Part shown: in pieces, positions 23,125 through 30,222 of the stretch
Numbering within the stretch: the first letter of the stretch is position 1
How the letters are laid out: each line of letters starts with the position of its first letter
Source of the DNA: a virus
Reading direction: 5' to 3' (one strand)
DNA: 31,043 bases
Virus record (IMG/VR): IMGVR_UViG_3300020469_003694
Span: 1 to 31,043 of that record
Notes under the pieces: generated by a model
Seen by the model: only the letters and a program-made list of their open reading frames with translations
What the model was told of the DNA's origin: nothing
The model's database searches: none
Translations under genes and position numbers: made by a program

Positions 23125-23484
23125 TTATCCTTGTAAGTAGTTATAGCATTTACGTATCATAGTTTTTTCAAATTGCTTATCATTAAGTTGTCTGTTGCGT
23201 GGTGATGGATGCGGCATTTTAAAGTGTTCTACCCTTACTTTTTTTAATGAATCAGATGCGATATTACCAAGTGCAATAACTTTATTTGCTTCTTCGCATT
23301 TAACTAATTTGTCAAAGTCAATCGTAAACTTTTCACCAACATCATTACTGCAATTCATAAACTCAAAGTTAGTTAATCCCCATACGGTACACCAGTTTAA
23401 TAACCTATCAATAGTGTCGTTCTTCTTTGGTTTTTCTGCGCCTGAAGGATTTTGACCAACGATTATAACTTTATCCAATCCCAT
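23125..23484 (-). CDS. Small uracil-DNA glycosylase superfamily-like protein
   Basis: The 119-residue protein has IIVGQNPSG near the N-terminus, where UDGs have GxxPG. It has VIALGNIASDSL in the middle and MPHPSPRNRQLN near the end, matching the HPSxxN active-site motif. It lacks the four Fe-S cysteines of family 4 enzymes and is about half normal size, so it is a minimal or regulatory member. It lies between a putative DNA glycosyltransferase and dCMP deaminase, pointing to base modification or repair. Activity on uracil or another base is unproven. Confidence 0.6.
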   Translation of the reverse strand: MGLDKVIIVGQNPSGAEKPKKNDTIDRLLNWCTVWGLTNFEFMNCSNDVGEKFTIDFDKLVKCEEANKVIALGNIASDSLKKVRVEHFKMPHPSPRNRQLNDKQFEKTMIRKCYNYLQG

Positions 23485-23903
23485 ACTACACCTGCCTCTT
23501 TAAACATTGATATTGAACTTGATATTGATTCTTGCCAGTTTTCTGGTATCTCTTGTTCTGGAGTCACAACTCTGGTTATGCCAGCTTGAATTAATCCTTT
23601 TGCACAATCATGACATATTGGTAAACCTATTACATAGATTGTAGAACCTTTTAACGACACTCCATTTTCTGCTGCATTATAAATTGCATTCATTTCTGCA
23701 TGTACTATTCTTTTATATTTTATTGCTCTATTTAAATAATATAGTTCATGATCATCTACACCTCTAGGAAATCCATTATAACCTTGAGCTATAACAGTTC
23801 TATTTCTTACAGCAACTGAACCAACTTGTGTTGAAGGATCTTTTGACCACGTCGCTACAAGCTTTGCCATCTCTAAGAATCTGATATCCCATTTATTTGA
23901 CAA
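23463..23903 (-). CDS. cd: dCMP deaminase
   Basis: The zinc-dependent deaminase motifs are clear: HAEMNAIYNAA supplies one ligand and the catalytic Glu, and PICHDCAKGL supplies two Cys ligands. KDPSTQVGSVAV and GYNGFPRGV are typical of dCMP deaminases. The enzyme makes dUMP from dCMP for ThyX. I place the start at the TTG giving SNKWDIRFLEMAK, which matches the usual N-terminus of the family. The upstream ATG at 23927 adds nine residues and overlaps the hydroxymethylase gene further. It competes with the hydroxymethylase for dCMP. Confidence 0.9.
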   Translation of the reverse strand: MSNKWDIRFLEMAKLVATWSKDPSTQVGSVAVRNRTVIAQGYNGFPRGVDDHELYYLNRAIKYKRIVHAEMNAIYNAAENGVSLKGSTIYVIGLPICHDCAKGLIQAGITRVVTPEQEIPENWQESISSSISMFKEAGVVWDWIKL

Positions 23904-24573
23904 GATGAAAGTGCCTTTCGTAAACATGCAAGTTTTGTACTTGCCACATTATATCACCGCATGAAATTGGTTCTGTAATCTCACTTTTACATTGATTGTA
24001 ATCTTCGGCTAATTCTTCTAAAATAGAAAGCTGCCAAGCATAGTCATTCTTATATCCGAACACGACATCGTTTGAGCGCATTTGTACAACACAGTGTAGT
24101 TTATCATCGCGTATGTAATAAGTAACGGCATTAGTACATATGAAATCGCTCTTACCATTTTCATTATATTCCTCCCATATACTTGGACGATTGTAAATCA
24201 TTGATGCTCTACGACCATCAGGATTTTCTAATAACTCATCAAGAACTCTACCATATTGGTGATAGTATTTATCAGCAAATATTATCTGACCATAATTAGA
24301 ATTAATTTCACCATAATCATTTGCTGCATACTTCCAAGCTTCAGGTACTTTATCACCAATAGCATTTACGTTAGTGATTTGACTTTTGTACCACCGTAAT
24401 TCTTTTTTAATATATTCTTCATTAGGACTACCAAATATTGCAGGCTTATCAGCGTGAAAAGACGCACCAATAATTTCAATAGTTTTTTGACCAGTTCTAT
24501 CGGTAACAAACTTTTCATTAAGAAGTTTAGATTTAAATAAGTTCTTTATATCTTTAGTTTTAGTAGCCAACAT
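23893..24573 (-). CDS. 42: dCMP hydroxymethylase (T4 gp42 family)
   Basis: The 226-residue protein closely follows T4 gp42: TGQKTIEIIGASFHADKPAI, NSNYG, SDFICTN with the nucleophile C146, and QMRSNDVVFG. GYKNDYAW follows, where D177 replaces the Asn of thymidylate synthases and selects cytosine. It makes 5-hydroxymethyl-dCMP from dCMP and methylene-tetrahydrofolate. It ends at HVYERHFHLVK, about 20 residues before the T4 protein. The ATG at 24573 has GAGG 9 bases upstream; a longer frame to 24672 overlaps the previous gene. Its presence strongly suggests hydroxymethylcytosine in the phage DNA. Confidence 0.93.
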   Translation of the reverse strand: MLATKTKDIKNLFKSKLLNEKFVTDRTGQKTIEIIGASFHADKPAIFGSPNEEYIKKELRWYKSQITNVNAIGDKVPEAWKYAANDYGEINSNYGQIIFADKYYHQYGRVLDELLENPDGRRASMIYNRPSIWEEYNENGKSDFICTNAVTYYIRDDKLHCVVQMRSNDVVFGYKNDYAWQLSILEELAEDYNQCKSEITEPISCGDIMWQVQNLHVYERHFHLVK

Positions 24574-24913
24574 ATTTTTTATCCTCTTTAAGTGGATGAT
24601 CGGTTGGTTTATTATACATATCACGATCAGTTGTTTGACCGTCCATCTTACCACGCATGTATGATACTGCAAAAGAGCAATAGTTAATAATATCTTTATA
24701 AGTATCTTCTAATGATTCAAAGTTTGGATTACCATTACTTTCAAGTAACGACTGCGCACGATAGCACTTACCTTGAATAATATCATGGATGCTATCAACA
24801 CCACGACGATAATGCATTGCTTGAGTTACATTCGAATCTTTATTCTGATAATCATCAGACTTTTTATTCTGTAACTCAATACATTCTTTTAAAACTTTAA
24901 CCGATTCTTTCAA
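24560..24913 (-). CDS. DUF1599 / nucleotide modification associated domain 1 (Nmad1)-like protein
   Basis: The helical protein reads LKECIELQNKKSDDYQNKDS, then HDIIQGKCYRAQSLLE, and ESLEDTYKDIINYCSFAVSY. This matches the plan of DUF1599 proteins, called nucleotide modification associated domain 1: a K-x-DY motif, a K-xx-R helix and a DtxxDxxNY helix. The fold is related to all-alpha NTP pyrophosphatases. Its location directly upstream of dCMP hydroxymethylase fits. The best ribosome site (GGAG) serves a TTG at 24913; ATGs at 24919 and 24931 are alternatives. Confidence 0.6.
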   Translation of the reverse strand: MKESVKVLKECIELQNKKSDDYQNKDSNVTQAMHYRRGVDSIHDIIQGKCYRAQSLLESNGNPNFESLEDTYKDIINYCSFAVSYMRGKMDGQTTDRDMYNKPTDHPLKEDKKYVGY

Positions 24914-25142
24914 TTTCATCTCCATATACAAAATGTCTGTTATCTAGATCTATTATACAATAATCTATCATACTTGTAAACATTTTATTTACATTTATTC
25001 CACACTTAGACCAATGTCTTGGTTCAGGCATGAGCTCTATCTTTTTAATCTTACAAGCGCCAAACTTAGTTTCAACTAAATCACCTACGTAAATAATATT
25101 GTCAAACTTTACAACATCTTCGATTATTTCTTTTTTAGCCAT
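24897..25142 (-). CDS. 81-residue unknown protein, possible SH3-like fold
   Basis: The protein contains IIYVGDLVETKFGACKIKKI and DYCIIDLDNRHFVYGDEIERI. These two strand-rich segments could form a small SH3-like barrel. It abuts the upstream gene (stop and start share one base) and overlaps the Nmad1-like gene by a few codons. No family is recognised. Confidence 0.55.
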   Translation of the reverse strand: MAKKEIIEDVVKFDNIIYVGDLVETKFGACKIKKIELMPEPRHWSKCGINVNKMFTSMIDYCIIDLDNRHFVYGDEIERIG

Positions 25143-25498
25143 TACTGTACTCCCTGCTCTTTAGCTGCTGCTTGAATGATTGGTGTCATAACTTCTTCGA
25201 CCATGTTTTCCCAATGTGACCATGTATCTTTATTAGAATAATATACGTTGTTTTGAGTTGGTGCGAAACCAAATATGTTATTGAAGAGACCTCTTTTATT
25301 ACAAAGGCCATTATTAAAAAGATCGTAAGCTGCATTTTGAGCTCTTCTGAACTTATCTAAATGTTTATTCTTTGACTGCGAAAATTCACACTTACCGTGG
25401 AAAGGTAATAGACTATTTAGCTCATCTGCTAACCTTTTAAAACCTGAGTTGATACCCCAATCATTTGAAAATAATTCGAACTGATAACCTTTATACAT
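25142..25498 (-). CDS. 118-residue unknown protein, first in the modification unit
   Basis: The protein starts MYKGYQFELFSNDWGINSG, is rich in Asn and aromatics, and ends in a helix (VMTPIIQAAAKEQG). GAGGAG precedes the ATG, and promoter P6 lies 33-61 bases upstream, so it heads the nucleotide and DNA-modification unit. No family is recognised. Confidence 0.6.
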   Translation of the reverse strand: MYKGYQFELFSNDWGINSGFKRLADELNSLLPFHGKCEFSQSKNKHLDKFRRAQNAAYDLFNNGLCNKRGLFNNIFGFAPTQNNVYYSNKDTWSHWENMVEEVMTPIIQAAAKEQGVQ

Positions 25499-25530
25499 AA
25501 AAAACTCCTCTTTTTTAATTTTATAGATAT

Positions 25531-25559
25531 ATTATACCATACTTTTTTGTAAATGTACA
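25531..25559 (-). promoter_or_regulatory. Early-type promoter P6 (TGTACA-17-TATAAT)
   Basis: On the minus strand TGTACA (25559-25554) and TATAAT (25536-25531) are 17 bases apart with a TGG extended -10. It drives the modification unit from 25498 to 19054, with dCMP hydroxymethylase, dCMP deaminase, glf and dcm. Confidence 0.9.
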
Positions 25560-25589
25560 CACTTTTTTTCACTTATTTTAAAGTTTGTT

Positions 25590-25603
25590 GTTAACATGTT
25601 AAC
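25590..25603. repeat. 14-bp perfect palindrome GTTAACATGTTAAC
   Basis: The palindrome overlaps the stop of the 57-residue basic gene and lies 31 bases upstream of the P6 -35 box. A 12-base version (TTAACATGTTAA) occurs at 29905-29916 upstream of P8. It could be an operator or an RNA hairpin; no binding protein is known. Confidence 0.6.
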
Positions 25604-25772
25604 TGTATCTCCTAAAAGGATATGCAAGCAAACCAAATCTAGGTGACTTGATTCCATAATCAGATGGAAATTTTTGAAAAAATCTCGGTTGTAATCCAAG
25701 TTTTCTAGGTGATTTGTTAGCATTAGATCTGGAAGGTGATGTATTTTTATTTGTATTAAATTTAGTAGACAT
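25599..25772 (-). CDS. 57-residue basic protein with its own promoter
   Basis: The frame starts MSTKFNTNKNTSPSRSNANK and is rich in Ser, Asn, Lys and Arg, ending in an aromatic, basic tail (FGLLAYPFRRYS). SPRK and SPRF repeat the same short motif. GGAGAA lies 6-7 bases before the ATG. A longer frame in another phase (25532-25795) runs through this ribosome site and is rejected. It resembles small DNA- or RNA-binding proteins. The family is unknown. Confidence 0.6.
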   Translation of the reverse strand: MSTKFNTNKNTSPSRSNANKSPRKLGLQPRFFQKFPSDYGIKSPRFGLLAYPFRRYS

Positions 25773-25806
25773 ATAATATTCTCCGCTTTTTTCATTTTAT
25801 AAGTAT

Positions 25807-25835
25807 ATTATACCATACTTTTCTCTAAAAGTAAA
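25807..25835 (-). promoter_or_regulatory. Early-type promoter P7 (TTTACT-17-TATAAT)
   Basis: On the minus strand TTTACT (25835-25830) and TATAAT (25812-25807) are 17 bases apart with a TGG extended -10. It directly drives the 57-residue basic protein. The -10 region and leader are nearly the same as in P4. Confidence 0.82.
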
Positions 25836-25853
25836 GGAAAAAATGCATTTATT

Positions 25854-26783
25854 TTAAATATTTTTATATACATACTCAAGTGCACGATCAGCTTCTTTTT
25901 CTAATGGGCGTGACTTGTACCAGTTACCAGTTTCTACATCAAGTTCTCTACATAAATTAGTAATCTCTTGTGCAGTAATAGGATATTTGTTTTTAACTGC
26001 ATTACCAGCTGTTGCCACCATTATCTGATACATCTTATGATACCAACCTGTACTGCTTATCATTCTATATTCTTTTTCTAATTGCCTTGGAAAGAACGGA
26101 CAATTTTTATATGACGACCAGTTTATATTTGTATTATCAAGTTTAGATTTACGATGCTCGATAATTTCTTTTTGCATATCTTCTGGTAACCTATCAAAGA
26201 AATTATTACCATTAGACTTTTCTCGATAGGGATGTTTATTCATTAAGATATCAGGATCAAGATAATCCCCAGCACCACTAAAAATAAAATTATAAGCATT
26301 ACTATATTTTGCTGGTATATAATACATCCTAGAAAGGTCTTTGGTTTGCTTATCTCCCATATCTCCAAGGGTTGTTTGGAGAGAAAACCAAAAGTGTCGA
26401 ATTTTTTCAGCTTTGACTGTTTTGGTAAGCGGGAAGACAAGACGAAATTTAGGTACAGAATGTGTACTACTAGCAGTACTGTAACACACAAACCGAGTAC
26501 CAATAAACTTATTATCAATGGCGGCATGTAAATCTCCATTAAATTCAAAATCATCAACATCGACTGCACACCAAGCTGACCACATTGTAACGTTATCATT
26601 AGCACGTGTAGTGTTAGGCTTGTATTGTGCAGGTGACATTAAAGGTGCATCTTTCTTTGACTTCATAGCACGATTTGATAAGCCGTACAATGCTTTTTCA
26701 AAGCTATCAAAGTTTTCAAATGTTAGTTTTTGATTAGTCTTATTATCAAATATACTATTAAAAAGAGTCAGTGATATTTCCAT
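25854..26783 (-). CDS. AEP-type primase/primase-polymerase-like protein
   Basis: The 309-residue protein has the hallmarks of archaeo-eukaryotic primase domains of phages and plasmids. There is an acidic pair in CAVDVDDFE (D75, D77), then FVCYSTASSTHSVPKFRLVF with a Ser/His basic strand, and KDLSRMYYIPA (D149, R152). The C-terminal third is helical (ITAQEITNLCRELD) and may be a primase C-terminal domain. T4 uses the unrelated gp61 primase, so this could be a substitute working with gp41 helicase. AAGGA precedes the ATG; 26-base overlap with the upstream gene. Confidence 0.65.
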   Translation of the reverse strand: MEISLTLFNSIFDNKTNQKLTFENFDSFEKALYGLSNRAMKSKKDAPLMSPAQYKPNTTRANDNVTMWSAWCAVDVDDFEFNGDLHAAIDNKFIGTRFVCYSTASSTHSVPKFRLVFPLTKTVKAEKIRHFWFSLQTTLGDMGDKQTKDLSRMYYIPAKYSNAYNFIFSGAGDYLDPDILMNKHPYREKSNGNNFFDRLPEDMQKEIIEHRKSKLDNTNINWSSYKNCPFFPRQLEKEYRMISSTGWYHKMYQIMVATAGNAVKNKYPITAQEITNLCRELDVETGNWYKSRPLEKEADRALEYVYKNI

Positions 26784-27180
26784 GATTATCCTTATGTGAC
26801 GGACCTTTCCAATTTTCTGGCTTTACCAGATCTGGTAATCCTAGTGGATTAGGTCTACCTTCTTTTATTCCAACTTCTTTATTCATATTGGCTTTATATA
26901 CTTCATCCCATGCTTTATTAGCGTCAACACCAAATACTTCTAAAGTGCCAATAGCAAATACGCATAGATCAATAATACCATCAACAACTTCTTCAGCATC
27001 TTTGTTAACAAATGCATTTTGTGTTTCATCAAGTTCTTCTTGCATCATGTTAAGTCTAAATTGCATGTATTGATTAAATCTTTTAATATCTACATCACTT
27101 TGCTTTTCGGCTTGCACCCATTTGTTAACTCCATACTTTATATGCATGTCTTGCATGTCTTTAAACCAGTTTGTACTCAT
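26758..27180 (-). CDS. MazG-like all-alpha NTP pyrophosphatase (candidate dCTPase)
   Basis: The 140-residue protein has the EExxE...ExxD metal cluster of all-alpha NTP pyrophosphatases: QEELDET (E48, E49, E52), then DAEEVVDGIIDLCVF (E63, E64, D67, D71). KAWDEVYKANMNK helps bind the nucleotide. In T4 the dCTPase gp56 keeps cytosine out of DNA; here, beside dCMP hydroxymethylase genes, the same job is plausible but the fold is MazG-like. Its start overlaps the polymerase stop by ATGA. Confidence 0.72.
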   Translation of the reverse strand: MSTNWFKDMQDMHIKYGVNKWVQAEKQSDVDIKRFNQYMQFRLNMMQEELDETQNAFVNKDAEEVVDGIIDLCVFAIGTLEVFGVDANKAWDEVYKANMNKEVGIKEGRPNPLGLPDLVKPENWKGPSHKDNHGNITDSF

Positions 27181-29648
27181 ACGAAAAAATCCTCCAAGGT
27201 TGCTTGTTCTTCGGCAGTCCAGCCAATAGGGTTAAGTATTAGATTTAGTGGCTCGATAAAAGTCTTTTCGAACTGTAAATCATAGTTAATATAATTATGT
27301 AATTTTAATTCTTTAGGCAGCACGTCTTTAAATGCCACAACGTTTTGTTTTATTGAGTTTGGTAGTTTTAAATACACAAACTTTATTCTATCACCGTTTG
27401 TAATAAGTTCATACTTGTTATCTAGTTTATTTTGTTTTAAATAATAATTATGAAGTAGTGAACCACGTACATGTATTGGACAGCTTTTCTTAAATATAGT
27501 TTTTCTGTCTTGCCAATCAGTAATATTAGTAACTCTACGAGGAAATGCTACATCTTCTGGTTGCAAGTTTTTAAACTGTCCTTTAAATTCTGCAATGAAT
27601 CTTTGTGCTTCGCTTTCAGTGCCTGATATTATTAGTTTAAATGCTTCTTTAAATTTATTACGTACAACTTCTGGAGTAGAAGACTTAATAGCTTCAATAC
27701 CCATGATCTTAAGTTTTGGTTCTGCATATTGTACACCTTCATTATTATGTACGTTAAGTATATATCGTTTCTTTGCAGTCCAGATACCAATATCTGATAT
27801 TGCTTCTCTTGCCATAACCATTCTGTTTTTATATGCGTTATGCATTTTATAAAATTCTTCGTAAGCTTTGGCAATGGCCGGCTCAAAGTGTTCCTTACAA
27901 ATTTGGTCTAAGAATAAAACTGGATTATTTGGTGTAAATTTTTCTATAAGCGGACCAAAGTTAACATATAAAGAATCTGTATCTATAGCAATAACATAAT
28001 CTTCATCAGTCTTAAGTAACTTATTTAGTTCTTTATTCATAGTTTCTTGTGACCATTTGATTGCTTTTTGACCAGTAATTGTAACGCCTTCGGCAAGGCC
28101 TGTACTAAAATATAAGAAATGTTTATTTGCAAGAGCACCATATAAACTGTTAAGTAGAATCTTAATAGCCATTTGTCTGTTTTCTAGATTACTTATTTCT
28201 TTATCAAGTTCAAACGTATAACCTTTTTGCATCTGAGACTTAGCAGCTAACATCATACTTTTTATAGACACACGTTCATCATAATATTCTTCTATTATTT
28301 GTGGAAGTATACCTTGAAAGTCTTTACGATAATATGTTTCATTAGCAGCTCTTACAAATTTATTTGGATCATCAATATGTTTCATTCTTGTTTCTGGTGA
28401 CATATTGTTTTGAACTATGATGTTAGGATATAGAGAGTTTAAATCAAATGATACTACCCATTGGTATTTACCAGGAATTGGATCTTTAACGTAACCACCA
28501 GCTATATGACTTTTGTTATCTTGAATAATGTAATCATCTTCGACTTGTGTAAGTGGCGTAATAATGTTGTTTTGATATAGCTTTCTACAAATAATTGATT
28601 CCCATATTGCAGTTACGCCAAATGTGTCTTGATAGTTAACACCACCTTTGTACGCCATAGTAATGGCCAAAGTAATTAAACCAAGTTTTTCTTCAAGTCT
28701 ATCTACAAGTTGTACATCTTTCATATTATAATCAATGTACTTTTGATAATCATCTTTGTATAAGTTTTTAAGAGAACCTGATTCTTCATATGAAAGTTTC
28801 TTTTCACCAAGTACGACATAAGCAATATGATTTAATGCATATGATTCTTGAGGACCGTACGTATATCCAAACTTTTGAAATAATTCCATATAATCTAGTG
28901 TTTGAATACCTGGTATTTCATACACCATATTTTCTCTACCACGAGTTACAATAGGTCTTGGTGCTGGTATTTGTAAACCATAAGGAGAAAACTTGTGTAA
29001 TACTTCAATGCCTAATACTTTAGATGTACGATTAATAATATAAGGTATGTCAAAGAACCTAGTGTTCCAACCGGTTATAACATCGGGTATAATTTCTGGA
29101 TGTGACCAGAATTCTATGAACTTAGTAAGAAGCTCTTCTTCACTATTACATCGAGTGTATTTAACGTCGCTTATAAGCGCGGTCTTAGTATCAAAGTCGC
29201 CATAACCCCATACATGATATGTAGAGAACTTACTAGACTTATATGATATCGATAGTATCGTATGAGCAGCTTGATCAGGATATGGAAAGCCATCATCATA
29301 ATCTGTTTCGATATCGAAAGTGCCAACATTAATCATACTACGATCAAATTCGATGTCTTGCTGAAATTTATCCATAGCGTATTGTGTAATAAATCTTTTG
29401 TTACCATATATCTTACGACCAGAAACTTCAAGATTGTCTTTTAAATATTGTCCAGCCTCATACATACTATCTCTTTCAGTAGGTTCAACATAATTGCCGT
29501 CAATACTTTTATAAGAAGTTGGTGTATTAGAAGTTATATAAAATCTAGGTTTGTAATGTTCTTTTTTAATAACTCTATCGCCGTTGTTTGAATAACCGCG
29601 ATAGAAGATATTATTTTTAAACCGATATAGGTTTGTGTAGAATGCCAT
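27177..29648 (-). CDS. 43: Family B DNA polymerase (T4 gp43 type)
   Basis: The 823-residue enzyme has an N-terminal gp43-like domain and the 3'-5' exonuclease. Exo I is FDIETD (111-116), Exo II DVITGWNTRFFDIPY (189-203) and Exo III YNMKDVQL (307-314). The polymerase has motif A FDLNSLYPNI (401-410), motif B NRQMAIKILLNSLYGA (490-505) and motif C IDTDSLY (555-561). The C-terminus ends TLEDFFV, probably the clamp-binding tail. T4 gp43 has 898 residues; marine T4-like versions are nearer this length. It is the phage replicase, coupled to the pyrophosphatase gene. Confidence 0.96.
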   Translation of the reverse strand: MAFYTNLYRFKNNIFYRGYSNNGDRVIKKEHYKPRFYITSNTPTSYKSIDGNYVEPTERDSMYEAGQYLKDNLEVSGRKIYGNKRFITQYAMDKFQQDIEFDRSMINVGTFDIETDYDDGFPYPDQAAHTILSISYKSSKFSTYHVWGYGDFDTKTALISDVKYTRCNSEEELLTKFIEFWSHPEIIPDVITGWNTRFFDIPYIINRTSKVLGIEVLHKFSPYGLQIPAPRPIVTRGRENMVYEIPGIQTLDYMELFQKFGYTYGPQESYALNHIAYVVLGEKKLSYEESGSLKNLYKDDYQKYIDYNMKDVQLVDRLEEKLGLITLAITMAYKGGVNYQDTFGVTAIWESIICRKLYQNNIITPLTQVEDDYIIQDNKSHIAGGYVKDPIPGKYQWVVSFDLNSLYPNIIVQNNMSPETRMKHIDDPNKFVRAANETYYRKDFQGILPQIIEEYYDERVSIKSMMLAAKSQMQKGYTFELDKEISNLENRQMAIKILLNSLYGALANKHFLYFSTGLAEGVTITGQKAIKWSQETMNKELNKLLKTDEDYVIAIDTDSLYVNFGPLIEKFTPNNPVLFLDQICKEHFEPAIAKAYEEFYKMHNAYKNRMVMAREAISDIGIWTAKKRYILNVHNNEGVQYAEPKLKIMGIEAIKSSTPEVVRNKFKEAFKLIISGTESEAQRFIAEFKGQFKNLQPEDVAFPRRVTNITDWQDRKTIFKKSCPIHVRGSLLHNYYLKQNKLDNKYELITNGDRIKFVYLKLPNSIKQNVVAFKDVLPKELKLHNYINYDLQFEKTFIEPLNLILNPIGWTAEEQATLEDFFV

Positions 29649-29658
29649 TATGATCCTT

Positions 29659-29838
29659 TTAATTTGTAATCCATACAGGACCGTGTTTTAATTGTATATT
29701 ATTCCAATGTGATATTAGGTTTGGAATGTTTATATTGTATTGTGATAATTCTTTTTGGTTTTGTTGTAAGTAAATAATTTTTTGTGGAATTGTTGGTTCT
29801 GATTGAAAATTTATGTAGTGTTGTTGTAATTTAGACAT
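29659..29838 (-). CDS. 59-residue unknown protein ahead of DNA polymerase
   Basis: The frame reads MSKLQQHYINFQSEPTIPQK and is rich in Gln and Asn, ending HGPVWITN. GAGGAG lies 6 bases before the ATG, and promoter P8 is 27-55 bases upstream. Its stop is 10 bases before the polymerase start. No family is recognised; it may be a leader gene for polymerase translation. Confidence 0.6.
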   Translation of the reverse strand: MSKLQQHYINFQSEPTIPQKIIYLQQNQKELSQYNINIPNLISHWNNIQLKHGPVWITN

Positions 29839-29864
29839 ATGATACTCCTCAATTTTATAGTATT

Positions 29865-29893
29865 ATTATACACTATTTTTGAGTAAATGTACA
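29865..29893 (-). promoter_or_regulatory. Early-type promoter P8 (TGTACA-17-TATAAT)
   Basis: On the minus strand TGTACA (29893-29888) and TATAAT (29870-29865) are 17 bases apart. Unlike the others it has GTG instead of the TGG extension. It drives the 59-residue gene, DNA polymerase, the pyrophosphatase and the primase. Confidence 0.87.
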
Positions 29894-29904
29894 CAGTTTT
29901 GTTA

Positions 29905-29916
29905 TTAACATGTTAA
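29905..29916. repeat. 12-bp palindrome TTAACATGTTAA
   Basis: This perfect palindrome directly follows the stop of the Fe-S carrier gene and lies 11 bases upstream of the P8 -35 box. It shares its core with the palindrome at 25590-25603. It may be a shared operator or transcript end. Confidence 0.55.
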
Positions 29917-30222
29917 TTAAACAGCGAATGATTCTCCGCAACCACATTGCGCGGTAGCGTTAGGGTTTATAACCTTAAGATAAGAGCCGCCGAACTCTTC
30001 TACATAATCTACTGTACAACCAATGACAAACATCTCTGCAGTTTTATCTAAGAGTAAAATGTTTTCTATTAGTGTACCTTTTTCTAAGTTGTTAGTCATG
30101 TTCCATTCATACTGGAAACCAGAACAGCCACCACCATTGACTGCGAGATAAGCATACTTCTTATCATGTGCTTTGGTGGTGGTGCTTAAGTAGTTTTTAG
30201 CATTTTCTGTTAAAGTTATCAT
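29917..30222 (-). CDS. A-type iron-sulfur carrier protein (IscA/ErpA/HesB family)
   Basis: The 101-residue protein is a complete A-type carrier. The three conserved cysteines are C33 in NGGGCSGFQYEW and C93 and C95 in QCGCGESF. A-type proteins hand Fe-S clusters to target enzymes. They are known in marine T4-like phages, where they may support clusters in host or phage enzymes during infection. The ATG overlaps the stop of the BMP-type gene (ATGA), so the two are co-translated. Confidence 0.92.
   Translation of the reverse strand: MITLTENAKNYLSTTTKAHDKKYAYLAVNGGGCSGFQYEWNMTNNLEKGTLIENILLLDKTAEMFVIGCTVDYVEEFGGSYLKVINPNATAQCGCGESFAV

Noticed and set aside
25532-25795. Longer 87-codon minus-strand frame over the small basic gene
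   Set aside because: It runs through the GGAGAA ribosome site and the promoter-proximal leader in another phase, and its composition looks random. The frame starting at 25772 has the ribosome site at proper distance.
26243-26605. 120-codon minus-strand frame inside the primase gene
   Set aside because: It is an out-of-phase shadow of the primase-like gene, very rich in Leu and Ile, without a ribosome site.
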